Shown: positions 1 to 7,385, counted from the stretch's first letter. The stretch: 19,956 nt of DNA from Lachnospiraceae bacterium UBA7188 (GCA_002490995.1 DKVC01000210.1:1-19956), one strand, 5' to 3'. Made by a program: numbers and translations. The notes: generated by a model from the letters alone, not told the origin.

Positions 1-39
1 TATAAAACGAAAGAAGTTAAGGTAACAAGGAGAAACATT

Positions 40-237
40 ATGAAACACAAAACTTTAAAAAGGACATTCATTACCCTGACACTTGCTCTGGCCTTTCTTC
101 CGGCATTAAACAGACAGATTCCGGCCCCGAAACCTGTACCCGGCACGGTGGCTGCGGAGAATACAACAGGGAAAGAAACAAAACCGAAGGTACAGCCCTT
201 AGATGACAAGGATCCAAGAGAAAAGGTGAGGGAATAA
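40..237 (+). CDS. Small exported peptide, possible signalling pro-peptide
   Basis: Sixty-five codons. AAGGAG (27-32) lies eight bases before the ATG, so initiation is well supported. Residues 1-7 are basic (MKHKTLK) and residues 9-23 form a hydrophobic stretch (TFITLTLALAFLPAL), a typical Sec signal. The remainder is hydrophilic and rich in Pro, Lys and Glu, with no cysteine pattern of a lantibiotic or bacteriocin. It ends two bases before the stop codon of the convergent XRE regulator. Known RRNPP systems pair a cytoplasmic helical-repeat regulator with a short exported pro-peptide; assigning this gene to that role is inference from gene position and shape. It could also simply be a small secreted protein of unknown function. 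I do not recognise a named family. The promoter would lie at or beyond the window edge. Confidence 0.6.
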   Translation: MKHKTLKRTFITLTLALAFLPALNRQIPAPKPVPGTVAAENTTGKETKPKVQPLDDKDPREKVRE

Positions 238-239
238 TA

Positions 240-2282
240 TCATTCCTGCTTTCGGCACTGTAGCTTTTTACTATAAAATTCCGCCGAACGTCTTTCCGCT
301 CCGAGTTTGCTGAAAACAATACAATGTTTTAAGTCTTCCTCCGGATGATACCGCCGCTGAACCGGAATGCCTTCTCTCCGCCGCTGCTCATCGTTCCACA
401 TCATGCCATATATTCCGTCGTGAACCCCAAATGTACGGCGCAGATAAAGGCATTCCGTTATAATTTTCCGGCTGATTTCATCTGAATGGTCGTATTCGCC
501 CATATTTCCCAGCTCGCTTGCCACACACCCCATGACCATTTCATACATGTTGATAAAGCAGAAGATATTTTTATCCTCTTCGCATGTACTATATCGTTCC
601 TCTAACAGGGCAATCTGCCTTTTCTTTTCCTCATCCATTTTCTTATTCCAGCAGACCATATTCTGGATACAGTTAATCTCCTTATTGGTCAAATATTTTT
701 CCCCGGGCTTTACGGCAATCTCATAGGGCAAAGTACAGCACAGTGCCTCTCTGAGACATTTCACACATTGTTCCCCGCTTATGTTTCCCTTGTGAACTTC
801 ATTCAGGGCGTGGCAACTCATCCATTCCTGCCTGTTAGAAGGGATATCCAACGATATACGTTCCCGCAGCTGCCCCAGCAACCGATCTGCCCCTTCGGTA
901 TCATGCTCCCGGATACAGTCGCGCAGATGACTCATCATCCTCAGAACCTCCGGGTCACTGGCAACCAGCTCCGTCTGGCAGTATTCCGCCGACAGGTTCA
1001 GGCGTTTCATCAATTCGTTCAGAATTCCCTTCTGAACCCTCCTGCCCTCTTCCTCCAGGCGCCGCAGCGTCTTCTCCGAGCAGAGAATGCCGTCCCAGCA
1101 GAGTTCCTTCCTGCTGATCCCCAGCATCGTCCTGCGTTTCCTGACGATTTCATTGATGCAGTATACTTCCTTTTCCACATAGAGCCTGCAGAAGTCCCGT
1201 GTCTCCACAGGTACGCCGAATTCCTCATACACTGCTTCCAGCGCCTGGCCCCATTCCCTGTATTCCTGTATCTGTTTTTCCAGTTCCTGCGCCCTTGCTT
1301 CCGCCCCCGCGGCCCGCTGCCCGGAAGCCACATCCTGCATCAGCCCGCCAAACAGCCCCAGCAGCTCCCAGAGATAATACATCCTCCCGGCCTCCCGCAG
1401 ACACTCCACCGCCTTCGTACACCATGCCATGGCTTCCGCTTTCTCCGCCAGCCCCCATGTTCCCAAAGCCAGCCCGTCCAGGCAGAAATAGTATACCGCT
1501 TTGGCGTATATTTTTGCACGGCTGACGGAATCGAACCGGGCGTCCTCTGTCAGGCCCAGGATTTCCTTATAAAGCAGCCCGGCATCCCCGCACTGCCCGT
1601 AATGGAGCGCTTCAAGCAGCAGGTTCATCTCCTGCACTGAGCAGATTTTATCCCGGATACGCAGGGAGGTCTGATAAAGTGTCTTTTGATTGCTTTCCAT
1701 CTGTCTGAAAACAGAATCGGAAGAGGCTGGAAAACTCACCGTCAGCTCCAGGGCTTCCCGGTACAGATCTCCCAGCTTTTCCCGAAGGTCCTGCCCGCTG
1801 GGGTTCTCTGCCGCCACAACCGCAGGAGCTGCCGGAAAATATCCCGCCATATCCTTACTCTGCAGGCTCTGACCCTGCAGGAGCTGCGCCTCCATGCTCA
1901 GGCAGAACTGCCGTTCCAGCCGCCTGTCCACATCCGCCTTAACCCCTTCCTCATACTGTGCCCGGTATTCCCCCAGGCGCCGCCCGGCCTCCTCCACATC
2001 CCTCCTGGACACGGCGTACAGCAGCTGCTGCCGCTTCTTCCAGCGCAGGTAATCGTCTTCAAAAAGAAAATGTTCATAGGTGTCCGGCGATATGCCCAGG
2101 CGGTACAGGAGGCTGTCCTGCAGCGCCTTTCCTGCCGTCCGTGTCCCTGACTCTATGCGGGCCAGCCCGCTGGCGGAGCACAGGCCGTCGGACAGCTGCT
2201 CCAGCGTAACCCCGTATTTCAGCCTGTGTTCCTTCAAAAACACGCCGAAACTTTCCGCTGCATCCCTGTCTGTTTTTGTCAT
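240..2282 (-). CDS. XRE-type HTH regulator with helical repeats, internally duplicated
   Basis: A 680-residue cytoplasmic protein with no signal peptide or membrane segment. The start is fixed by GGGGAG seven bases upstream. Residues 12-64 form a Cro/CI-type helix-turn-helix (FLKEHRLKYGVTLEQL, then SGLARIESGTR). Residues about 376-430 form a second, more diverged one (IVRKRRTMLGISRKEL, then EKTLRRLEEEGRR). Each is followed by similar helical segments: LRWKKRQQLL with DVEEAGRRLGEY (79-106), and LRMMSHLRDCI with DTEGADRLLGQL (447-472). Each half then continues as TPR-like helices, so the protein reads as two tandem copies of one module. XRE plus TPR architecture is that of peptide-responsive RRNPP regulators, which are usually shorter. 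The neighbouring small exported peptide fits this, but ligand and target genes are unknown. Probable targets are its own promoter and the peptide gene (inference). Confidence 0.8.
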   Translation of the reverse strand: MTKTDRDAAESFGVFLKEHRLKYGVTLEQLSDGLCSASGLARIESGTRTAGKALQDSLLYRLGISPDTYEHFLFEDDYLRWKKRQQLLYAVSRRDVEEAGRRLGEYRAQYEEGVKADVDRRLERQFCLSMEAQLLQGQSLQSKDMAGYFPAAPAVVAAENPSGQDLREKLGDLYREALELTVSFPASSDSVFRQMESNQKTLYQTSLRIRDKICSVQEMNLLLEALHYGQCGDAGLLYKEILGLTEDARFDSVSRAKIYAKAVYYFCLDGLALGTWGLAEKAEAMAWCTKAVECLREAGRMYYLWELLGLFGGLMQDVASGQRAAGAEARAQELEKQIQEYREWGQALEAVYEEFGVPVETRDFCRLYVEKEVYCINEIVRKRRTMLGISRKELCWDGILCSEKTLRRLEEEGRRVQKGILNELMKRLNLSAEYCQTELVASDPEVLRMMSHLRDCIREHDTEGADRLLGQLRERISLDIPSNRQEWMSCHALNEVHKGNISGEQCVKCLREALCCTLPYEIAVKPGEKYLTNKEINCIQNMVCWNKKMDEEKKRQIALLEERYSTCEEDKNIFCFINMYEMVMGCVASELGNMGEYDHSDEISRKIITECLYLRRTFGVHDGIYGMMWNDEQRRREGIPVQRRYHPEEDLKHCIVFSKLGAERRSAEFYSKKLQCRKQE

Positions 2283-2391
2283 TTGTTTCTCCCCTTTTTA
2301 AAGTTTTTACCAGGAAGAGCCTCCAACGCTTTTGCCTGAAGCAATTGCAGCAGTTATTTTCCGGCAATTCCTAAAAGCATCCCCCTCATCA

Positions 2392-2420
2392 AGTATACTA
2401 AAAACTGGCAGAAATAACAA
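2392..2420 (-). promoter_or_regulatory. Promoter of the XRE regulator
   Basis: Reading the minus strand, TTGTTA (2420-2415) and TATACT (2397-2392) are separated by 17 bases, close to the sigma-A consensus. They would give a leader of about 100 bases before the regulator's start at 2282. The match is by eye only. Confidence 0.55.
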
Positions 2421-2443
2421 TGGCCAATACCATGGTGCAATTG

Positions 2444-2469
2444 ATATACTGCAGACATATACTACAGAC
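2444..2469. repeat. Two abutting 13-bp direct repeats, possible operator
   Basis: ATATACTGCAGAC (2444-2456) is followed immediately by ATATACTACAGAC (2457-2469), identical at 12 of 13 positions. They start 24 bp upstream of the -35 element of the XRE regulator promoter. Position and repetition suggest a binding site for that regulator (autoregulation). This is inference. Confidence 0.4.
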
Positions 2470-2490
2470 CGCCAGGATTTACAGTGACGA

Positions 2491-2540
2491 GTGAGCGCTT
2501 CCGTAATCAAGGGTAAAAAGCGGCAAATGAATGCGCTCAC
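2491..2540. repeat. Inverted repeat GTGAGCGC / GCGCTCAC
   Basis: Perfect 8-base arms lie at 2491-2498 and 2533-2540, separated by 34 bases. The loop is long and no T-run follows, so a terminator is unlikely. It could be a protein-binding site or chance. It sits in the long gap upstream of the regulator. Confidence 0.25.
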
Positions 2541-2609
2541 CAGTATAAAATACGGAGGCAGGGAGCCTATTGTACAAGAATGGAAGAAAAGTTGATGTTT
2601 TTCGAAAAA

Positions 2610-2654
2610 GTCCCTTGAAAAAAATGCAAGTTTCTTAAAATGTCCCTTGAAAAA
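2610..2654. repeat. Direct repeat GTCCCTTGAAAAA, two copies
   Basis: Exact 13-base copies lie at 2610-2622 and 2642-2654, 32 bp apart start to start (about three helical turns). The second copy overlaps the -35 element of a possible plus-strand promoter. It may be an operator or a slippage product; the sequence alone does not decide. Confidence 0.4.
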
Positions 2655-2819
2655 GTTTTTCCTTTTGTATATACTGGGAATCAGGACGCTAACATAATCA
2701 GAGTAGCTTCTGACGCTTCCATTGTATATGGCGTTTCTGTTGAGGGCGCTTTGATGTTATCTCAGGGACTGCCCGAAAATAACCACTGCAGCTTCTTTGA
2801 TCTGTCCCAATGTCTATAG
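2640..2819 (+). CDS. Possible short ORF of 59 codons, unrecognised
   Basis: An ATG at 2640 opens a frame of 59 residues ending at TAG 2817-2819 (begins MSLEKVFPFVYTGNQDAN, ends SFFDLSQCL). Residue composition looks protein-like, but there is no Shine-Dalgarno sequence, and the reading frame is closed by TGA at 2616-2618 just upstream. It overlaps the direct repeat and possible promoter described here, which argues against ordinary translation from this ATG. It may be the remnant of a decayed gene. No family is recognised. Confidence 0.2.
   Translation: MSLEKVFPFVYTGNQDANIIRVASDASIVYGVSVEGALMLSQGLPENNHCSFFDLSQCL
2648..2675 (+). promoter_or_regulatory. Possible plus-strand promoter
   Basis: TTGAAA (2648-2653) and TATACT (2670-2675) are spaced 16 bases apart. 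Any transcript would run toward the hairpins at 2962 and 3076 and on to aroF. It is the best plus-strand candidate in this gap, but a single visual match. Confidence 0.3.
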
Positions 2820-2961
2820 CAGATTCGCCTGCCTATATATCAAACATTTCATCAAATGATATTTCAATATTCGGAAAATGTACAAAAATGTCACACTCTG
2901 TTCTATCCGTTTCTTCAGTTGCCAAGGCACAATCCCAAAACCTCTCAACCCTCTCAAAACT

Positions 2962-3003
2962 TTTCCGCCTGTGCGGTTGCAATCGCACGGGTGGAAACTT
3001 TTT
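2962..3003 (+). other. Strong hairpin with T-run, terminator-like
   Basis: The arms at 2962-2975 and 2984-2997 pair over 14 bases, with two G-T wobbles (TTTCCGCCTGTGCG against CGCACGGGTGGAAA) and an 8-base loop. CTTTTT follows at 2998-3003, so on the plus strand it could end or attenuate transcription upstream of aroF. With no clear gene upstream, it may instead belong to a dispersed intergenic palindromic element. Confidence 0.45.
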
Positions 3004-3075
3004 GGCTTTCCTCCCCAAAATCCTTGCAGAAAGCTCCCCGGCATATTATAATAGGCTGATAAGGAAGTGTCTGCA

Positions 3076-3108
3076 AATTACAGGGACCGCTTCGCGGATC
3101 CTGTAATT
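3076..3108. repeat. Palindromic hairpin before aroF
   Basis: AATTACAGG (3076-3084) pairs with CCTGTAATT (3100-3108), and CCGC with GCGG inside, around a TTC loop, interrupted by a two-base internal mismatch. No T-run follows. A diverged second piece at 3129-3166 repeats TGTCTACAAATA and a small CGCTTCGGCG hairpin. The pattern is that of a REP-like intergenic element, or a structured aroF leader. It lacks the conserved AGGGTGG core of a T-box. Confidence 0.4.
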
Positions 3109-3177
3109 CTCTGGCAATTCCGAAAAAATGTCTACAAATACACACGGAAAGGATCGCTTCGGCGAACAGAAAAGAGT

Positions 3178-4206
3178 ATGAGTTTTGAATTTATAAAGAA
3201 ACTGCCCACACCTGCCCAAATCCGGGAGTCCTACCCCTTCCCGGAAAAGCTGGTGTCCCTGAAGGAAGCGCGCGACAGGGAAATCAGCGATGTCATCACC
3301 GGAAAAAGCAGTAAATTCCTGGTGATTATCGGTCCCTGCTCAGCGGACAATGAGGATTCCGTCTGCGATTATATCAACCGACTGGCAAAAGTAAACGAAA
3401 AAGTGAAGGATAAGCTGATCCTGATCCCCAGAATCTATACCAATAAGCCCCGCACCACCGGCGAGGGGTATAAGGGCATCGTCCACCAGCCTGACCCGGA
3501 AAAACGGCCTGATTTCCTTGCCGGCCTGATTGCCATGCGGAAAATGCATATCCGCGCCGTGGAAGAGTCCGGCCTCACCGCTGCGGACGAAATGCTTTAT
3601 CCGGAAAACTGGAGATATATCTCCGATATTTTGTCCTATGTAGCCATCGGCGCCCGCTCTGTGGAGGACCAGCAGCACCGCCTGACCGCCAGCGGTTTCG
3701 ATGTGGCAGCCGGTATGAAGAATCCCATGAGCGGCGATATGTCCGTCATGCTGAATTCCGTCTATGCCGCCCAGCATCCTCACTCCTTCATCTACAGGGG
3801 CTGGGAAGTGAAAACCACCGGGAACGCCCTGACGCACACCGTTCTGCGGGGCGCCGTCAATAAACACGGCAACAATGTACCAAATTATCACTATGAGGAT
3901 CTGAACCGCCTGCTGGAAATGTACGACAAAATGGATTTGCTGAACCCGGCCTGCGTCATCGATGCCAACCATTCCAATTCCGGCAAGCAGTTTGAGCAGC
4001 AGATCCGCATCACCAAGGAAGTCATGCACAGCCGCAGGCTGAATGCCGATATCCATAAGCTGGTAAAGGGCGTCATGATCGAAAGCTATATAGAGGAAGG
4101 CTGCCAGAAGGTGGGCGGTGGCGTCTATGGCAAGTCCATCACGGATCCCTGCCTTGGGTGGGAAGATTCCGAACGGTTGATTTATGAGATTGCGGAATAT
4201 AATTAA
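3178..4206 (+). CDS. aroF: 3-deoxy-7-phosphoheptulonate (DAHP) synthase, class I alpha
   Basis: The enzyme condenses phosphoenolpyruvate with erythrose 4-phosphate, the first step of the shikimate pathway to aromatic amino acids, in the cytoplasm. The 342-residue product matches the AroF/AroG/AroH type in length (about 350). Family metal ligands are present: Cys54 in IGPCSADN, His265 in DANHSNSGKQ, Glu302 in MIESY and Asp323 in SITDPC. The PEP/E4P-binding motif IYTNKPRTTG (87-96) is also there. The frame is open upstream to 3067, but that part shows no family similarity and covers the palindrome, so ATG 3178 is chosen. The ribosome site there is weak (AAAAGAG). Which aromatic amino acid inhibits it cannot be told from sequence. 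It stands alone, without other shikimate genes beside it. Confidence 0.95.
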   Translation: MSFEFIKKLPTPAQIRESYPFPEKLVSLKEARDREISDVITGKSSKFLVIIGPCSADNEDSVCDYINRLAKVNEKVKDKLILIPRIYTNKPRTTGEGYKGIVHQPDPEKRPDFLAGLIAMRKMHIRAVEESGLTAADEMLYPENWRYISDILSYVAIGARSVEDQQHRLTASGFDVAAGMKNPMSGDMSVMLNSVYAAQHPHSFIYRGWEVKTTGNALTHTVLRGAVNKHGNNVPNYHYEDLNRLLEMYDKMDLLNPACVIDANHSNSGKQFEQQIRITKEVMHSRRLNADIHKLVKGVMIESYIEEGCQKVGGGVYGKSITDPCLGWEDSERLIYEIAEYN

Positions 4207-4241
4207 TTTTGTAAAAGAATCGGAGAAAGGAAGTGTATATT

Positions 4242-4577
4242 ATGATTGCCGCTAAACCTGTTGATTTAAGGGCAAAGCTAAAAGAATATCTGGATAACGC
4301 CTTTAATGGTGAGCCTGTCATTGTTTCCAGAAAAAATAACAGGAACGTAGTCATCGTCTCTGAACATGAGTATAACGAGCTGGTAAAAGCCAAAAAAAAC
4401 GCTGAATATCTGGCTAAAATTGATGAAAGCATCGAAAATCATAAAAGAGGTGATACCATTTCATTTACAATGGAAGAATTGAGGGAAATGGAGGCCGAAG
4501 ACTGGACGCCCACCGAAAAAGTTTTAGAATTTGAACGGAAATACGGAATACGCAGAAATGAGGATACCACCAGATGA
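4242..4577 (+). CDS. yefM: Phd/YefM-family antitoxin
   Basis: The 111-residue antitoxin of a type II toxin-antitoxin pair. In the family the N-terminal half dimerises and binds the operator, and the acidic C-terminal part wraps and blocks the toxin RNase. The N-terminus has the family pattern: AKPVDLRAKLKEYLDNA, then EPVIVSRKNNRNVVIVSEHEY (24-44). Residues 76-111 are the charged toxin-binding tail. GAAAGGAAG (4224-4232) precedes ATG 4242. An in-frame GTG at 4233 is possible, but it sits on the ribosome site. Its stop overlaps the toxin start by four bases (ATGA, 4574-4577), as usual for coupled pairs. No frame damage is seen, in contrast to the toxin. Confidence 0.88.
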   Translation: MIAAKPVDLRAKLKEYLDNAFNGEPVIVSRKNNRNVVIVSEHEYNELVKAKKNAEYLAKIDESIENHKRGDTISFTMEELREMEAEDWTPTEKVLEFERKYGIRRNEDTTR

Positions 4578-4839
4578 ACGATCTTACCTTTGACCCAAAG
4601 GGCTGGAGTGATTACCTGTACTGGCAATCACAGGACAAAAGAACCTTGAAGAAAATAAACAGCTTATTAAACGATATAAAACGCAATGGGGCAATGCAGG
4701 GTACAGGAAAGCCGGAGACACTGAAGCACCGGCCCGGTTTTCGCGCAGAATAGACGAGGCAAACCGCCTCGTCTATGACATTGACGAACTGCAAAATATC
4801 AGAATTCTGTCCTGCAGAGGGCATTATGAAACTATGTGA
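4574..4839 (+). pseudogene. yoeB: YoeB-type toxin, frameshifted
   Basis: YoeB toxins are ribosome-dependent mRNA endonucleases of the RelE fold, about 85 residues. The first frame begins MNDLTFDPKGWSDYLYWQ and reads through GKPETLKHRPGF, then RAE and stops at 4751-4753. The remainder is in the -1 frame from the TTTT run at 4738-4741: SRRIDEANRLVYDIDELQ to LSCRGHYETM, stop 4837-4839. Joined, the two parts match YoeB along its length except for about one missing residue where the family has GFW/Y-SRR, which suggests a net loss of four bases. The catalytic Glu (KPETLKH), Arg (NRLVY) and terminal His-Tyr all survive, but in different frames. The ORF overlaps the convergent glycosidase by eight bases. 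Sequencing error or ribosomal slippage on TTTT are alternatives. Confidence 0.85.
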
Positions 4840-7345
4840 GGCGCCCTGTCAGCCCAAAAGCAATTCCCGCATTTTCGTAAATGTTTGCGGCATTTCCCGT
4901 GATAACCAGGCGTATCTCATTTTCCCCTTTCCGCAGTTCTTTCACTTCAAAGCGATGCTGCCCCCAGAAGCTCACATCCACGAAGCTGCCATTGCGGTAA
5001 CATTCCACCATTTCCTCTGCCCTGACGGAAAACCGTACGGTCTCCCAGTCCTCCGCCGCCGGATACTGCATGCTGTAGACAGCAGTATTTCCGCTTTTTT
5101 CCAGAAGGGCAAATCTGTCCGTCCAGTCAGGATACTCTGCCAGGTACCAGTCAGGTTTACGGCATTCCACAATTTTGTCCCGCTCAGATTTACCGGGATC
5201 TGATCCGGCCGCCAGAACCTGCCCGGGCAGATTCCCTGGCTCCCCTCCTTCCATTACCAGCACCGTCTCACTGGGACGGAGCCACACCGGAAAGGTTTCC
5301 GCCGCCCCCTCCACCTGATAGCATGTTCCTCTCCACAAATCAAAAAACAGCGGCGATTTCATGCCGGGAACCGTCACATCGACACGGACTGCCCCGCTCC
5401 CCTCGTTGCCAAGCAGCAGCATATCTGTTCCGTATTTGCGGAGTGTCACCAGGCGGAGTGACTTACATGTCTGGCTGAATCTGACCTTCATCCGGGGTTT
5501 CGCCCCACATGATGCCATTTCTTCTGTTTCTGCTGTCTCTTCTGTCTCTGCTGCCCTTTCTATTTCTGCTGTCTCTTCTGTTTCTGTTGCCCTTTCTATT
5601 TCTGCTGTCTCTTCTGTTTCTGCTGCCCCTCCCGTTTCTTCCATGCATTCCGCTGCCCCGTCTCCCGGCACACCGGCCAGCCCTTCCGATTCACTTCCTC
5701 TGCAGGCAGAATCCTGCATTTTACATACAAATTCTTTTACAGTATCCTTTTTTACAGCATCTGCTCCATTGACCGGAATAGTCCACAATAAATCCCCCAG
5801 TTTTTCCCGGAACCGCCCTTCATATGCCTCGCCCAGCACGTTCACCACACCTGCGTACCCATAGCCTCCAATCCATACCTTTCCGCCTTCTATTCTGGCC
5901 TTCTCCAGAAGCGCCGCCGGAAGATAGTTAAATTCTATCTGGTTCTCATACAGACAGGCAATCTCTTCATAGGGCACCCGGTTATTGTCACAGAGCACCG
6001 CAATCTCCGCCCCGTTTACCGAATCGGTCATCAGGAACGACAGCCTCTTCATATAATCGGAGAATCTGCGGTAATGCTTCCACCAGATATTGCCCGGTCC
6101 CACATCCGGCGGACGCTCCCCCTTGCGCGCTCCTTCCAGGCTGTAATAAAATGCATGGGGAACATACAGGTTCACGCCCCTCAGACCCAGCCAGTCAATA
6201 TACCATTTCATATCCCCGGCAGTCATATACCAGGGAATCCCGCCTCTGCAGCACACACCGAAGCATTCATTTGCATTTCTGCGCCTGCCCAGATGCCTTG
6301 CGATATCCGCCGACAGCTTCGCCTGGACGGAGTCAAACTCCCGCAGTCCCCCGGTCTCCGGAGCAACCCGCCTCATGATCAGGTCCTGTCCCGGGATATG
6401 GAAGTACAGCTCCTCCTCTATGTCATTGCTCTCCGCCGGATGTCCCATCAGGGAGATGCCGTGCTCCCCGCACCAGCGGGAAAGCCTCGCATAGAAAATC
6501 TCCCGCAGCTTTTCCTTGATCAGCCTCTGATAAACCCGTACGGTGAAATTATCTTCCGGCTCCACGATGTCCTCTCTGCCCGCTACCCTCCTGCCGGTAT
6601 TGGAAAACAGGAGCGCCAGGTCCTTCACATTGCCCCCCGCCGCCTCCAGCTCCTTCTCCAGACCGGGAACCCATGGCCTGTAATGCTCCGCACCTCTCCC
6701 CAGCGCACTGGGTTCGTCCGTGAAAAACGCAATGACGGTATTGCCGAAATACTCCTTCAGCTCCTCATAATATCTGTCGTGGGTCAGCCGGATAAACAGC
6801 TCCACCGCATCCGGGTTCAGAATATCCGCCGCTTTGGGGGCGCCGGGCTCGCCGTCATCCTCCCCGAAATGAATCCCCCTGATAGTGCCGCCTGTAAAGC
6901 CGTATACAATCTGCCTGCCGTCAGGGAATGCGGCAATCACCTGTGCGCTTTCCTCACCCGCCAGCTTCGCGGCAGCTTCTTCCTCTTTCATCAGGAGTAT
7001 CCCCCTGGATGCATACGCCGGATTCGCCGCAGCCACCATGCCGTGGGCGGAACCGGAAGGATACATCCCCTCGTCATAGAGCACAATCTTCATCCCCAGC
7101 TCCGACGCGGTCCGGACAATATACCTGACTGCCCGAAACCAGGTGTCCGACAGATAAGGCATGTCTTCCGGCACTCCGATCCTGGGGTGCAGCACCAGGC
7201 CGTATACTCCCTTTTCCACATAATCCTCCAGCTGCGCCCTTACTTTCCCTTCTTCGAAGGCATCATTGAAAAACCAGAAAGGAATCGGCGTAAATTCCGT
7301 ATCCGGGTGCAATAGTTCCTTTAAAAGCCTCTCGGTATCTCTCAT
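4832..7345 (-). CDS. GH106-like glycoside hydrolase (putative alpha-L-rhamnosidase)
   Basis: An 837-residue protein without signal peptide, so probably cytoplasmic. GGAGG seven bases before ATG 7345 sets the start; the frame is open further upstream without family similarity. The N-terminal TIM-barrel-like part resembles the GH106/rhamnosidase-type group: IPFWFFNDAF (21-30), YGLVLHPRIG (48-57), IVLYDEGMYPSG (87-98), FFTDEPSALG (207-216). Residues 570-612 approximately are a Glu/Thr/Ala repeat insert. The C-terminus resembles a beta-sandwich domain (GENEIRLVITGNAANIYENA). It is last of the minus-strand glycosidase group, 40 bases after the GH2 gene, so probably co-transcribed. GH106 enzymes remove terminal rhamnose from pectic rhamnogalacturonans; the precise substrate here is inference, and a related uncharacterised family is possible. 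Confidence 0.75.
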   Translation of the reverse strand: MRDTERLLKELLHPDTEFTPIPFWFFNDAFEEGKVRAQLEDYVEKGVYGLVLHPRIGVPEDMPYLSDTWFRAVRYIVRTASELGMKIVLYDEGMYPSGSAHGMVAAANPAYASRGILLMKEEEAAAKLAGEESAQVIAAFPDGRQIVYGFTGGTIRGIHFGEDDGEPGAPKAADILNPDAVELFIRLTHDRYYEELKEYFGNTVIAFFTDEPSALGRGAEHYRPWVPGLEKELEAAGGNVKDLALLFSNTGRRVAGREDIVEPEDNFTVRVYQRLIKEKLREIFYARLSRWCGEHGISLMGHPAESNDIEEELYFHIPGQDLIMRRVAPETGGLREFDSVQAKLSADIARHLGRRRNANECFGVCCRGGIPWYMTAGDMKWYIDWLGLRGVNLYVPHAFYYSLEGARKGERPPDVGPGNIWWKHYRRFSDYMKRLSFLMTDSVNGAEIAVLCDNNRVPYEEIACLYENQIEFNYLPAALLEKARIEGGKVWIGGYGYAGVVNVLGEAYEGRFREKLGDLLWTIPVNGADAVKKDTVKEFVCKMQDSACRGSESEGLAGVPGDGAAECMEETGGAAETEETAEIERATETEETAEIERAAETEETAETEEMASCGAKPRMKVRFSQTCKSLRLVTLRKYGTDMLLLGNEGSGAVRVDVTVPGMKSPLFFDLWRGTCYQVEGAAETFPVWLRPSETVLVMEGGEPGNLPGQVLAAGSDPGKSERDKIVECRKPDWYLAEYPDWTDRFALLEKSGNTAVYSMQYPAAEDWETVRFSVRAEEMVECYRNGSFVDVSFWGQHRFEVKELRKGENEIRLVITGNAANIYENAGIAFGLTGRLT
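5511..5640. repeat. 36-bp tandem repeat inside the GH106-like gene
   Basis: The repeated anchor TGCTGTCTCTTCTG occurs at 5531, 5567 and 5603, a period of 36 bp. In the gene's frame it encodes about three 12-residue units (ETEETAEIERAA with variants), bounded by looser E/T/A-rich copies. Because 36 is a multiple of three, copy changes keep the frame. Confidence 0.8.
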
Positions 7346-7385
7346 ATGTAACCTCCATATATTCCGCTTTTTTCTGTACCTATCC

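Noticed and set aside
768..1640. Long plus-strand open frame opposite the XRE regulator
   Set aside because: It is antisense to a clear coding region, rich in Pro/His/Gln, and lacks a ribosome site.
2833..3018. Minus-strand ORF of 61 codons ending in ISFDEMFDI
   Set aside because: It runs through the strong hairpin, has no ribosome site and matches no family I recognise.
3076..3108. T-box riboswitch before aroF
   Set aside because: The stem has ACCGC and GCGG but lacks the conserved AGGGTGG-type sequence and a specifier stem.
3067..3177. N-terminal extension of the DAHP synthase frame
   Set aside because: The extension is a translation of the palindromic element, without family similarity; ATG 3178 gives the normal length.
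6074..7315. 413-codon plus-strand frame opposite the GH106-like gene
   Set aside because: Length reflects the codon use of the opposite gene; no domain pattern is seen.
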